From Rhipidocladum racemiflorum (taxonomy: Eukaryota; Streptophyta; Magnoliopsida; Poales; Poaceae), in the NCBI GenBank assembly GCA_036346355.1, contig CM070590.1, positions 47,086,855-47,150,854 of the forward strand: DNA of 64,000 nt, read 5' to 3'. Positions 33,649-46,242 of the stretch are shown here, piece by piece. Under the pieces are notes generated by a model, which was given only the letters and a program-made list of their open reading frames with translations, had not been told where the DNA came from and did not search any database. Position 1 is the first letter of the stretch; every line of letters begins with the position of its first letter. The translations under genes and the position numbers were made by a program.

Positions 33649-36600
33649 CTAAACGCTTTTCGGACGAAGGGACCCGTGAAGCGAACGAACACGCCTAGTC
33701 ATTTGGTAAAATGGAAATATAATTCGAGTGTTTACAAAAATTCCCTCACACAAAGATACACGAGCTAAGGAGGAGGCGGCTTCTCTTTGCCTTTCCTCGA
33801 AGTCGCGCATTACAAAGACGAGCTCGACCTTGCAAACTCCCTCGCGGTGGGCTCCGTCTTTGCTTCGGAAATCTGACATAAAGCTTGACGATAGCCGAGA
33901 CGCGGCGGAGGAAGGCTTCCCCGACGAAGGGATATCTCCGAACCCTGGTAACGACGGAGCAGCAGAGGAAAAACCGAAGTGCTCACGTATATGAGTACAT
34001 CCCTTCGCCTCCAACAACTGAGCAGTTTTGACGGAGCCCAGTCTCGCGCAGTAGTCGCCGAAGGTCAGCGCAGAATCCCCAAAAATCTTAGTAGATTTCT
34101 CAAGGAAGGAAACGGCTTCCAGGCTGGAGGAGGGGATACGACTCGGAGCTGCATCAATACCGAACCGAGGGAGCTGCTGAAGGAAGGCCTCCGTAGCCCT
34201 ATGAATCCCCGAGACAACGGACCCCAATTCCTTCTGAATCATGTCGTGACACTCCTCCGCTCGTTGTGCGTTACGAAGATGATCTTGAGCCTCGCTTCGC
34301 GTCGTTGCGAGTTGAGAGGGGAATTCTTCCAGTTGCTTCTTCAACATGTTCTTGCCCTCTTCTGCAACCACCAATAGGTTTTTCAATTCTTCTATTCGAT
34401 CATCCTTCTTCTTCTCGTTTCGCTCCGCCGCCATGCGAGCTCGCTCCTCTTCGGCGAGACGATCTCGCATCAGGGAAATTACTCCTTCGAGCTCTGCGTT
34501 TTTCGCAGCCAAATCCTGACTTTGAGATGCTTCGGCCTGCACCTTGGCCAACGAGTCCTCGGAGTCCTGAAGTGCCCTTGAAAGATTAGCCTTCTCCGCT
34601 TCTAGTTCCACTACCCGTTCCTTCGCAGCATCGCAATCCTGGACCCCCTTGTTAAACTGGCTCAAGTACGTCCGAAATCGACGCGATATCTCTGAAGCGA
34701 GTACAGCCCCCTAGAAATGGAGAAGGAATGAAGAAGGGCGTTGAAAGACACGGATACCAGTAAGATAAGCTCAAAAGGGAAGGTACCTTTAGATGATGGT
34801 CCATCGAGATCTCACAGAGAGAAAGGTCATTGACTTCCTCAAATAAGGCCACGGATTTATTGTAAGGAGAAAAAGTCGCACGCATCTTTCTTAAAGATGG
34901 ATATACAGCCGCCCCCCTCTCAAAATCTGAGGCTGAAAAGTCCGACAAATCAAAGCGGACAAAGGAGGAGCCCACACCACCCGCAGGGGCTGGTTGGTTC
35001 GAAGGTAAAATCCCTTCACCCGGAGGGAGGACGCCTTGAGTACTTGGAATCGGATGTTCTGGATCCTCCTCCTCCGCGACAGGCGAAGGAGTGGCGAGCG
35101 CCTTAGTTTGGACCTGCTCCAACGGTATTAAAGCCCCTGCCTCCTCCGCATTATTACCTCCTGCATCAATTTCGCCAAAACCTGAAAGGACATCGCACCC
35201 TAACGAGCTGGCGGGAAAAGTGTCAGGAGTAAGACCTTCTCCCCCGGTGGGGGTGTCAGGAGTGGAAATGTTTAACCGTAAACCCCGAGTCTCCCCTGTC
35301 ACGGGGACGGCCACACCTTCAAGTTCCCCCCGTGCGCACTCTGCAGCCGAAAAATCACCATCGTCCTCGTCACATACATCGATAGTCTCCACTCCGGGAA
35401 TCCCTAAAAATGAGTACCCGGGGGATTGACCCCCGTCAACATGCACATCTGCGGAAGAGTCAAGCGGGGGGGCCGAGGGAACCTCCCCCATCCCAGCTGG
35501 ACTTGATGTGGTCTCGGGAAAGCTCGTGTCCGGGACGGATGGCATATTTGAGGGTTCGCCCGCAACAGCCAAGGGGATCGTTTCGGAGGGCCCCCCCGCC
35601 TCAACAGAATCCGAAGGGGGCGGTGGCAGGTGAGACGTAACCGCCACAGAGCCGGAGGAATCACCTTCGTCGCTGGATTCCTCTGCACCCCAATCCGCAT
35701 CCTCGTCGTCATCATCCCCCAAATCCTCGCTCCCACCCGAAGTGGCAGCAGCTTGGGGCGGCGCCACACGAGTTAACCTTGCTCGTTTGGCCGGACGGGG
35801 AGAACCAGCTGACCCTCGGGGATGAGGGGGCGCGCGGCGTCCCCAGTCAGTAAAACGAGAGCATCGGGTTACCCCTATGGCGCCCATCGCGACCTCATAC
35901 TCCATTGCTTGGCAAGGGCCTAGAAGCTTGCGAGCCAATCTCTGGGCCGCCCCGCGCCCCAGGTCTTGAACCCCCTCAGGTCGAATCACAGACACCGTGC
36001 CTCCCAGCGACCGCTCCAGAGTAACGGGGGAGCTCCTGGCCAAAGGGTCGATACGACATAGACAATATTCCTCCACCAAATCTCGCATTGTACTCTGGGC
36101 ACGAAGAGCCTTCAGATAATCCAGATATCCAATTTCTTCCGCGGTCGCGCTCCAATTAGGGGATCGAATCGCTGGATCGACCCATCGAAGTATGGAGGAG
36201 AGTCTGTGCCCACGAGAATTTGATAATACCACCGTGACATCCATCCCGAGTCCCATTTCCTTGGCGGCCGCCATCGGGATTTCCTTTATAAGGGACCTCT
36301 TCGTCTGAAAATTCGAGGAACCGAAACATGACTTGCGGCCTTCGTTCCTGTTTCGCTGTTTTGATTGCCAAAACGCATCTTCTATGAGAGAAAACAAGCG
36401 CCCTGTCAAGTGGATCCCAGCCGGACGGAACGCCCATTCCAGGACCGCCAATCGCACAATAGCGTTAGGGGTAAGCTGTGAAAGTTCTTCATGGAAAACC
36501 CGAATCGACGCCAAGAAGAGGCGGTCGGAAACGAAGCCTCGCCGAGAAATGCCGCGAATACCACTGCTTCATTCGCCTGAGGCTGAGGGGTTTCTTCATC

Positions 36601-36759
36601 ACCAGGGAGGCGCATGGAAGGGCGTATTACCCCGAAATCAGCCGCTAATGCGTCGAGATCGGCAGAGCTCAACGCCGACCGCCCCAAAATGGGGGATAAT
36701 CCCGCGGCATCCTCCTTGCTCAAAACCGGCTTTATCTTAGGAGGGCGCCTAGGACCCAT
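33649..36759 (-). CDS. Tat antisense gene: gypsy-type transposon domain, acidic middle, coiled coil
   Basis: Three frames join into one long protein. 36759-36530 gives MGPRRPPKIKPVLSKEDAAG through EAVVFAAFL. After a small frameshift near 36535 the next frame runs RGFVSDRLFLASIRVFHEEL, QLTPNAIVRLAVLEWAF, then a Pro/Ser/Asp/Glu-rich middle (DDDDEDADWGAEES) to MDHHLK at 34787. A GT-AG intron (34711-34786) leads to exon 2: SEISRRFRTYLSQF and a long coiled coil (ELEAEKANLSRALQDSEDSL and onward) ending at 33649. The N-terminal part resembles the 'putative gypsy type transposon' (Transposase_28-like) family of grass proteins; that match is from memory. Antisense ORFs between pol and 3' LTR are known in Tat elements. 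Function unknown. The N-terminal frameshift makes this copy doubtful as an active gene. Confidence 0.7.
34711..34786 (-). other. Intron in the Tat antisense gene (76 bp)
   Basis: On the minus strand the donor is AAAG|GTACCTTCC and the acceptor CCATTTCTAG|GGGG. Splicing is phase 0 after the Lys codon. The 76-bp length means that unspliced reading changes frame and soon terminates (stop at 34652), whereas splicing leads directly into the 33649 frame. The acceptor is preceded by a pyrimidine-rich tract. Confidence 0.75.
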
Positions 36760-36966
36760 GGAGATCTAGGTAGGTGGAAGATCAGGAAGACAGATGCCAG
36801 AGGAGAACACGAACGAGAAGAGAAAACGGACGAAATACGGAGCACTGGAGAATGAACGTCGCCACCGTCGGAGAACCCTATCTCTACAGGGTACGCCAAA
36901 AAAAAAAAAAACAACTCTCGGACGTTTACTCTTACATCCCAGCGAGCAGAATGACATCTACCCGCT

Positions 36967-36981
36967 GACATGAGGGGCTAG
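36967..36981 (+). promoter_or_regulatory. Tat polypurine tract before LTR3
   Basis: 'gacatgaggggctag' stands directly before LTR3. The identical tract precedes LTR2 at 25772-25786. Confidence 0.65.
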
Positions 36982-37613
36982 TGTGGTGGACCGGCCAGGC
37001 TCATCCCTCCCCCTCGGCTAACTAAACGAAGCACCACGTATCTATTGACCCGCATGAACGGTTTTATAAACGTCAGCCTCTTTCTTCGATAAAGCCATAA
37101 GTCCATACCTTAGGGGATCATCCCCCGGTAAAAAGGGATGATGGATAAAGATCGCCCCTTTCCCCCCCCCCTCCGCAACGAGGGGAAACCCCGTTCCGTG
37201 GCGAGGGGAGAAACCGGAGGAAATCACTCCCAGCCGTGTTTCCCTCTGACGTGAACCTAGTGTCAATCTCCAAGGCCTGACACCCCCCAACAACTCCTCC
37301 CAAGTACACAGTGACGTGTCCAGGCAATCTGAGACCCCAACACAAGTGAAATTCCCGTCGAACCCCTATAAAAGGTGTACGAACAGAGGGCAAAAAACCC
37401 AACGTATGAGAGACGTGAGTCAATAAAAAATTCAGGTTAGCCCTTGGCAAGAAATAATAAAGAAAAAGAAGGCCAATCAATACGGGCATATCCCAGGCCC
37501 GCCCTATAAAGCGGGGAAGAAGACAGGGTAGAAGCAGCTTCCCCGAAAAACAAGAAACAGTCCGACGAAGAGAAAGAGAGAAAGAGAAACCCCTGGTGGC
37601 CATTGCCGCCACA
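36982..37613 (+). repeat. Tat LTR3 (3' LTR)
   Basis: 632 bp, TGTGGTGG to GCCACA, followed by TSD CCTGG and the rest of Tekay A gag. It is nearly identical to LTR2 and to the retained part of LTR1. Confidence 0.92.
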
Positions 37614-37618
37614 CCTGG

Positions 37619-38300
37619 AAATCTGGAAAGGTGTGGGTGATCAATCCCACCTGCAATCCTGAGTTAAGTCCCTTCATGAAACGAGACTGTCTGGCTTTAT
37701 CTGTCGCAACATCCTCAGGTGCGTAGCGAGCAAGCTGTGTGAACTTGTTCAGGTATTCGGCCACAGGCTGATTACCTTACTTCAGTGCTCTAACTCCTTC
37801 TTTAGATCCATGATTCCTTCAGGCATGTGATACTGACGGAATGCAACTGTGAACTCCTCCCAAGTGATGTCCTGAGGGTTCACTTGCGTGGCACAGAAGT
37901 TCTCCCACCATTCGGCGGCTGTTCCTTCCAACTGATGAGAAGCGTAGAGTACCTTCTCATTTCCCATGCATTGAGCGATGTGTAACTTCCTCTCAATTGA
38001 CCTTAACCAATCATCGGCCTCCAATGGATTGGCATTCCAAGAGAAAGTGGGTGGGTGAGTCCTCATAAACTCTAACAGTCTTGTATTCTGGCGTTGTCCC
38101 TGATTGACTTGATTAGCAGTGGCCTGAGCTGTAACGTGCTGCATCTGTTGCATCATAGCATGCATCAACTGAGTCTGAGCAGCAAGAAATGCTCCAAAAT
38201 TCTTCATGTCTAGTGGCGGTGCTGGTGCTCCATCATTGGGGTTTTCTGTTGGGCGAGAACCACTTCCATTGCCTCCAAAGTTTCCGCGGGTGTTCACCAT
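37619..38300 (-). pseudogene. Tekay A gag, N-terminal part
   Basis: The start at 38300 (MVNTRGNFGGNGSGSRP) is the ATG after the leader. A Gln/Met-rich segment (LMHAMMQQMQHVTAQATANQ) follows, then the gag domain: TFSWNANPLEADDWLRSIE, VLYASHQLEGTAAEWWENF and EFTVAFRQYHMPEGIMDLK. A frameshift near 37785 leads to EYLNKFTQLARYAPEDVATD and RQSRFMKGLNSGLQVGL up to the TSD of the Tat element. The C-terminal part of gag lies at 23890 and below. Family: Retrotrans_gag of chromoviruses. Confidence 0.85.
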
Positions 38301-38588
38301 CTGTCGGTTGCTCCAAGACTTAGAGATGAGAGGGAACAAGAATAGGCAAGTAACAGGGAAACTTATGCGGGGGAAAAGTGTAACTTAAAGTCCAACTTTA
38401 TTAACTAATGATATCAATAACTTGGTATGGTTGCTTACAATACCTAAGGGCCTTGCAACACATACTGCACACTCAGCAAGCAATGAAAATCCAAATCGAA
38501 CTAACACTGGAGTCTAACGCCTAAAGGGTGACTCTTTATTCTATGACGCGACTCGGCGAAGGAGTCTCACTATAGAACCTACGCTCAC

Positions 38589-39295
38589 TCATCGAGAAAA
38601 CCTCCACGGCCTGGGTACGGATGCTGCGGCATAGGCGCGAAACGATTGCCATGTCCAAAGAATCGTGTCATCTGTGGTAGTCGAAGAAGCGATGTCCTCC
38701 TCAAGCTCTGGCTCCTCCGGTCCGCTCGTGCGGCTCGAGCATTGGCTCCGGCAAAGTGCGTACAATGTCGTCTCTAACTCTCCAATCCTTTGCGAAGGTG
38801 TGACACATACTCTTGAGCTTCCCGCCACTGTTCTTCTCTGTCGTGATCTCCTTGGGCCTTACGTATCTCCTTGCTTGTATCATCAGTACATCCTCCTGGG
38901 CGACAACAAGTCGTGCCAACCGTGGTGACCATGGCATCCTCATCTGAATCGCGCCGGGTCAAGAAGGTTATTGCTTCGCGGATGATAACGAACACCGTGC
39001 TCTCCAACTCTCTGGCGTAGATACGGGTAATGTGCCGCATTGCTCGTCGTGATACTTCTTGTATACCCATCTGCATTGTAGACCTCCTGGCAGTGCAGTG
39101 TATCGGGCGATTGCCTGGGCCCTTCTTCCTAGCAGGCACCACAATCTTCACGTCGCAAGCCTTGATCAATCCTGCTTGTCGGATCACGTCCACTTGGTAT
39201 TGCGGCTTCTCAAAATCTCCGAGAGTTTGTAGTATACGCCAAAGTTCTGCGGCGTGACCAACCTCCAGATCGACGTAGTTGAATTCTCCCTCCAT
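38589..39295 (-). pseudogene. Tekay A orf0 (frameshifted copy)
   Basis: This lies between primer site and gag and matches unit B orf0 (56017-56736) from the start MEGEFNYVDLEVGHAAELW to about residue 100 (ARELESTVF). It then breaks into several frames, with remnants such as EEPELEEDIASSTTTDDT at the end. Differences from unit B are mostly small deletions. The stop codon position is conserved (38589). Confidence 0.75.
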
Positions 39296-39494
39296 CTGTC
39301 ACAAGAGTGCTCACGTAAGAATTCGAAATTTTTAAATCGTGACAAGGTAAGGGAAAAATTCAGCAAGAGGCAAGAAAAGAGAGAAGGGGATAAGTCGAGA
39401 TATCATTTCTTATCTTGACAACCTTTTAGCTTTTAGAAAATAGGTTTTAACCTCTCTATGACCATTCTAGCTAGGGTTGAGCCTACGGTCAGTA

Positions 39495-39508
39495 TGGCTC
39501 TGATACCA
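39495..39508 (-). promoter_or_regulatory. Tekay A primer-binding site (tRNA-iMet type)
   Basis: Minus-strand TGGTATCAGAGCCA, four bases inside the 5' LTR edge at 39513. It marks the 5' end of internal region A. Confidence 0.85.
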
Positions 39509-40002
39509 CCTCTGTCGGGACCCGAATTTGCAAATCCGGACCCTCTGTGTATTCAGCACTAGTCCAGGAACGCGCTAGTGCACACAGTCTTAACATCGGT
39601 AAATATCACAATCATACCACTCGATACTAATAAAGTACTTTAATTCAATAGTCAAACTGGTTGCTCGACCTTATGGTCAAGTTACAAATATACGCCACGC
39701 AGGGCGACACTTATTAAGAGAGAAATAATAGCAGCGGAAAATAAGATAACTTCGTGGTGCCATCCAGTATACCACAGGCAACTGACTGGGCTCGCTCCCT
39801 AAGTAGACGGTTCCTCTTGTAGCTCCTCCACCAAAGCTGGTGTAGTCTCCTCTTCAACTGGTGTTGTATTGTGGCAAGGGTGAGTACTTGGTACTCAGCA
39901 AGTCATGCACAGAATGCAAGCTAATATACTATATGCACGGCTTGATACAAAGGAATAGCTCAAGGTATATTTGCAGTAAACAGCATTTGACAAGTAGCAT
40001 AA

Positions 40003-42026
40003 TGTAACACCCCATAAATCTCAACTGTTGTATAGGAACAATTCGACAGCATTTCCCCTAAAATAGGACAATACGGAAGCAATTCAAATAGGAATAATAT
40101 CACAACATTAATACTAGAGACAACGAGTCTAATTCAACCAGGTATCAACCATAAATATAACACATCACTAATGGGACAACCGTAAACGAGAACAAGTTTA
40201 AAGGGAACAACAATGGGTCTATTTGTAATAAAATTTCATCCAACTAATGAATTATTTAAAGCACTAGATCATGTGAGTCGTGATGACATAATAAAATTTA
40301 TTGTGTTGCTAGCCCACCCTTCATGCTTACGACTCACGTGCGCTACCTGAAAACATCAAAATAGCAAGTAGTGAGATTGGGTAATCTCAACAAGCGGAAC
40401 AACTAATACAAATAACACATCCACCATATATCTAGCATTCCGCATTCCTCATATACAATACCACATCAAAGAGTCCACACCACTTCAGTAAAATGCATAT
40501 GATTGATGCACATGCTTATGCCATGTTCCTCCTCACCGTGCCCTTTCTCAGAACACCGCGATGTTGTACGACTCTGCGATCGCGCCTTGGCTGGCGTCGA
40601 CAAACTTCCAATGCATGATTATGCAGGTTAATGCTTCATGCATGAATTCATTCATAACCCCTCCCACTGAGTCCACATGTTTGCATATCATCATATGGCA
40701 TGGATAGAAAGCAAATATCATAGAGATGAAATGTTTAGACAATTCATCCGGTAAACAACATCATTCTTCACCTTACTCATGATTCATAGCTAAACCACAA
40801 CATCACACTGCCAGTCAAGATATTGCAATCCTCAAAGCAAGTGATTAAACCATGTATGATTGCTGTAATTGGAGTTTATAGTGAAGGCGAAGCAAACAAC
40901 AATGTATAGCTTAACAATACAACTACTTCCACTTGCCTTTACCGACGTGGGCGATGAACCTAGTTACGCCCAGCAGTGGCACCACCTGAACAAACATTAT
41001 TTCAGTACATAGCGACATCACAATTCATCACACAATTCAAACACACGCTTCCTACTCCCCGATCCCATTTAAACGCCAAAAACCCCGATCTGTCCGGATC
41101 GAACAGCAGCACCCTCTCTTCCCAATTTCGTATCTTTTTTTATACTATTCATAAAAATACAAAAAAAATTACAGTAGCTAGATATTGACGAGATCTACAA
41201 CTTTCATGAAGGTCAAAAATTTCAATTCCGCTGTTAAACATGCCTAAACAACCGTCCAACATAGTGGACGAAATCTGTTTCCAGATTCTGTTCGTCATCT
41301 TCCAACAGCGATAAATCTCATACCGATGCCCCAAAAATTCTGAAACAATTACAGAAGCTAGGTCGCGACGTTATCTACAACTTTCTAGTTATAGGTTTCT
41401 GCAGAAAAAATCGTCTAGGTCACGTAAAACGCGAAACAATCCGTGCTGCACAATCTCCCCTCTCAGAAACAGCACCACGTGAACAACTACCCTTCTCCCC
41501 CATCAAAATCCATCCAAACCAAACACCACTAGATCTAATACCCTCCTAATCCCTAGGTAGAATAGGGGTAAAAGATTGGAAATTTTACCTTGAGTTCTCC
41601 CTTGAGAACCCACAAAGATTGCGCGACGATCCCCGAAACGGAAATCTGTCCTCCTCTCGAATGTTCCTTCGCGAACCGTGGTGGATCCTCGAACCACCAC
41701 GGGAAGAGAAGGGAAAGCGCTGCCTAGGGAGGGAGTGGTGGCTGCCAAGGGAGGAAGTGGTGGCTCCTAGGGTTTGAGGAGGGGTGGCGCCACTAAGGGA
41801 GAGAGGTGGGCCACCACCTGGCGTGAGGGAGGGGGAAGGTGGGAAGGGAATTCCCCGAGGCCCAGTTGCCTCGGCCCAGCTAAAACTAGCCCAAAACTCC
41901 AATTTTTAATATTAATTGCAACATAAAACTCAATTATTTAGTCTCCCAACATTTCCTTCATTCCTTCGAAATCGAAACAAGGGAGAAAAACCCCCTCTGG
42001 TAACTCCCAAATTCTAAGGCATCACA
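40003..42026 (-). repeat. LARD-like element 3' LTR
   Basis: 2024 bp, minus-sense TGTGATGCC to GGGGTGTTACA, with a mate at 46243-48254. It includes a stretch 'ctagggtttgaggagggg' near 41765 and no supported gene. Confidence 0.85.
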
Positions 42027-42042
42027 CTCTCCCTCCTTAAAA
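42027..42042 (-). promoter_or_regulatory. LARD-like element polypurine tract
   Basis: Minus-strand 'ttttaaggagggagag' immediately before the LTR start TGTGATGCC. Confidence 0.7.
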
Positions 42043-45000
42043 GGATTAGTCCCGAATCAAAGACATACCAAAATCAACAACAAAGTCCCCAAAGGACAAA
42101 AGACTTCTTGCAACACAAAACATTCACACAAAGACTCAAACCAGGAACAAGCGACAAGCGAGTTCTCAAAGCCAACACTAAGCGAGAAAATGTTGATTTT
42201 AGCTCAGCAGTGCAACCTCTCACGGTTCCACCTTCACTTCCAATTCCCAAATAGACCATGAAAGAAAACGGTCTCGCACTCCTTATTCCAACTACTCTCT
42301 CGAGAAAAGCAGTGCAGTCTCTAGAACCCTCTTCATCTCCCACGCACAAACGTGTTTTCACACCACAACCCTCTATCGTGGTTCGCCAGTATTCAAGAAC
42401 TGACGACAAACCAGGTGAGACATACACTCCAAGACCACCGACTATTTGAACAAGCGAGGTTAGAACCTTGAAAAAAAAATTGATCTTCAACAAAAAACCA
42501 ATACCCAACACTACCACCAAAAAGGAAAGGCCTACTTTACAACCAGGGTCCTTAAACCCATGAAAGAGCCGAACAATCTTAGAACAAAATCGCTATGGTT
42601 GACACAACCTCGCTCAACCTCGTGACAGAAAGTCCAATACACTCGAAAAGGAAAAACAATTACTAGCAACCACCAAGTGGTCCACTAATAATTTAACGGC
42701 CCGCCCTAGGTACACATCAATGACCCAATTCTCCAAGAAGGTTTGGATTGGAGTCATACACAACCTTCCTTTACTCTTCACTTATAAACTGTTACTGATC
42801 ATCTACTAGCAACATCTAATATCTTAGGTCATTACCAACCCACACTAAATTCCTCTTTCTTAGAAGGTTTAAGCCCTCAGCATTCTTCCTTTCAAAGAAT
42901 CAGAACCAAGGGTAGAATCATTGAGGAAGCTCAACCAAGACCCATGATCCCCAAATGATTCACATCCAACAACTTTCGAACTCAAAGCGCTAAAAGCCAC
43001 TTTGGAAAGAATTAAACAACAACCCAAGAGTACTCATTTTATTTTATTTTATTTTATTTTTCCTAAGCCAAGATGCAAAGAAAGCTGGATCTCTTACACC
43101 ACAACCAACATATCGGAAGATATTCGTTCTTACTTCCCATACTAGAAGGCAATTGAAATCTCGATTCAGGGACATGCATGCACGACTTTCCAAGAGCACT
43201 CGGGATTAGTCATATATCCATATATGACTTTCACAAATACAATGCTCAACTAATCTTTTATCATTTAACATCTATAGACAATGTCATGTTTACTTTTCAC
43301 CATTCATTCATCATGTAACAACACTATCGAATAGTCATTTACAAGACGACTTCTTCCTCTGTAACACATGAATAAAACTCGAATAACACCGAGGATTGCG
43401 CTAATTCATATAAACTATGTCGGCAGCATAGTTAACAGTAAGGCACCACATCGTATCAAAACCCACCAATGATAGAAAGCGCATTTTAACCAAAATCAAC
43501 ATTTTGGAAAAGAACATCGACTCCAAAGTCAAACATCGGCACAAACAACCGCCACAAATTTTTTTTTCGAAAGAAAGGGAAATTCATTCCCAAAAGAGAA
43601 CTCTTCACTAACCAAATTCACTTATGAAACACTCATATAGTCCACCTTTTTTGAAGCACTCGCAAACGTCACACACATCATGCAAATAAATCCAACTCTA
43701 GTCAAAAAGAGTTACAAATTAAATCTCAAGAGTTTCCAACACAACCCACTATGTCCATCTGCTTCTTTTAAAAATAATTCCAAAGATAATTCAAGGCGAG
43801 CCGAAGGGGCGCGATCCACTCAAAGACTTTTGGGTGTAAATCCATACTCATAGTGCAAACTAAACAAGTTAGCCAAATCCAAAAGTTGGCATTAATCACT
43901 ACGAGTTTTAGGAAACTACTGGAAACACAATGGAAGAAACACTTACGACAAAAGTATTCAACCAAAATAGCAACCAACAAAACCGGTCAAAAGGTTTTAG
44001 ACAGGCTCAGGATGAAAGCCACCATATCTAGTATTCCACTATACTTACCATTTAAGCATTCAATATACACTATTTACTCATCGAGAAGCCTCAATATATG
44101 TTCAACCAAAAGCTACATAACCAATTCTTTCTCTAGTTACCTTTCCCAACATTTATAAATACAGTTTATGATGATTAACAAAACGATCTTCCATTCTATA
44201 CTACCTCATCATGATCCCCAGACTAACACATCATATATCAATGTATTCTATATTTCCAACATAGTACTTCAATGAGATACTTAAGCATGATCAACGTATC
44301 AATTTTATACCATCCATACATCAACATCTTGACAATTAAAACTTGTTCAATCAATAAAATGACTTCCAACCAATAAGTATTATCTCTACAAGATAAAATT
44401 AAGTAGCAGGATTCTAAGACATGCATTCATTAAGGTTAAAATCTTGCATCATGATTGTTATCAATGTTCATCCCATCACAACATGTACTTCGACATAATT
44501 CCACAGTTTTACACTTTTCTCTATTGGATCAATGGTTTCCAACAATTAACAACCCTACCAAGTCATCAATAACAACAAATGGGCATAAACATCAACCATC
44601 AACATTACTTTTGGCTACCCTATACATAGGTGATAACAAAATTACCACCACACAACATACTCTAACTATTTAAAATAGATTGAATACTAGCATTAACACG
44701 CCTTAACAACATCATTAACAATAAGTCTTATGTCTTCTCAATTGATATCAATACTAGCATTGTAAAGACACAACTGCATACTTCCAAATATACTAGTAGG
44801 TTGTAACAACGTAAATAGCAATTCTAATCAACTTCCAAATTAAAGTCTCTAATCAACAAGATTAAATATTATCTATTAATCCGTTAGATTAGAACATCTT
44901 TAAACTAACAGCAAATTTTCTTTAACAATAACAGCATTCTACCTAATCTTAATTTTATAACCATTCATCAGTGATTAAAACCATAAACATTATCGGGGTC

Positions 45001-46228
45001 ATAAGCACTTTTAAAGCAAAGCAACTGTTAATAAGCATGTACATTAACACATTTAATCATCCCCACTATGGGGTACTCTACATCACTAGAGGTTCATTTA
45101 ATCTTAAGCTAAAGGTAACAATTAAACTTAATAGATTCAACTCGCAAAATTAACTAAGGAGTACATCATTTATATAAAGCACATTGTTACATACTAAATA
45201 ACATGATAAACAATTATTTTCTCATTTAACATTTAATTTGTGTCATTCGAATACTTACTTTATTTGCAGCATTTTTCTTTTATTACTCTACCAAAACTCA
45301 CAAAGAGGCTTGACTCTCAAATTTGCAATAGGACATGACTCCAAAACACATTTCAATCTTAAAGACTCCCACAGAAGGGAACCAAGCGATCAAGTAAACC
45401 TTTACGAACAAAGGCACAAAACATAAATCGACACAACTTAACTTTTTACACACGCTTCAATAACTTCTTTTAAACTCAGAGCAAGACACACAAGAACCAA
45501 AAGCTATACCTTTCTTTGCAAGGCAACCAACTAAGCAGTGTCAAAGTCAAAAAGGCGACCAAAGGCGCACAACACAAAACTCCCCTTCCTTGTCTTCACC
45601 CAAAGAAGACAAAACCAAGAAACACCAAGGCACACTTGAAAAACCAAATTCCAAACACTTTTCTTCCGATTTCAATCAACTAAAACCAAGAAAACCAACC
45701 AAGACCGACCGCCGTCGAGCGATAAAGAACATCAGAAGGAATCTACCACCAATCTCTTCTATTTGACTCGATCCAACTACCCGATCCACGGCAGAAAGGG
45801 TAAGCACTCCTCCTACGAGGGGTTAATAATTCTTCGGTGATGGCGTTAACTGCCACACCGTCAAACCACACCTTACTATGAACAAAAGAGGTGGCCGAAA
45901 CCGCCCGGCACCACAACCCCACTTCATCACAAATGAAGCAACTCAATCAAATCCATCATAAATATAGCATTATACATCATCAAAAGTAGCATTCAACATC
46001 AAAGCTTAGATACAATATTTAAGCGGAAAGCAGCGGTACCCATACCCTTTCTATTGTGCATCCATGTGTGTGATTTTAAATTAGTGATTCCACTTACACA
46101 AGTTTTAATGTTGCTATCCTATGACAAAATTTTAGTTAAAACCTAGGCCATGTTTCTAAGTTATTCCACATCACATTTTAGTTGTATCCTATAGTATGAC
46201 ACTAAAAATACACATTCAAGGACCTACA
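42043..46228 (-). other. LARD-like element internal region, no genes
   Basis: AT-rich, with no RT, integrase, protease or zinc-knuckle motif in any frame I read. The longest frame (42074-42520, minus, 148 residues) has no family feature. A short (ATTTT)n run lies at about 43035-43061. It may be a scrambled or eroded former internal region. Confidence 0.65.
43035..43061. repeat. (ATTTT)n microsatellite
   Basis: About five uninterrupted units of ATTTT inside the non-coding element. Confidence 0.9.
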
Positions 46229-46240
46229 CGCTCGATACCA
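46229..46240 (-). promoter_or_regulatory. LARD-like element primer-binding site
   Basis: Minus-strand TGGTATCGAGCG follows the end of the right LTR. It matches the tRNA-iMet-type site TGGTATCAGAGC except for one missing A within a CAG. Confidence 0.6.
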
Positions 46241-46242
46241 AC

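Larger units (their letters stand above)
23891..37613 (+). mobile_element. Tat-lineage gypsy element, three-LTR tandem, TSD CCTGG
   Basis: Ends TGTGGTGGACC and GCCGCCACA are flanked by TSDs CCTGG at 23886-23890 and 37614-37618. It interrupts Tekay A gag; the uninterrupted text is in unit B near 55055. The order is: partial LTR1 (23891-24408), a fragment of the 3' internal region (24409-25786), LTR2 (25787-26416), primer site, gag, protease, RT, RNase H, second RNase H, integrase, a minisatellite, an antisense gene, purine tract, LTR3 (36982-37613). The dual RNase H and the antisense ORF between pol and the 3' LTR are known traits of the Tat lineage (RIRE2, Grande, Retand type). Confidence 0.85.

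Noticed and set aside
39495..39508. tRNA-like sequence TGGTATCAGAGCCA
   Set aside because: It is the primer-binding site next to an LTR; there is no cloverleaf around it.
42074..42520. 148-aa minus-strand ORF next to the LARD-like 3' LTR
   Set aside because: No recognisable domain; the hydrophobic, Val/Leu-rich sequence is not supported as a gene.
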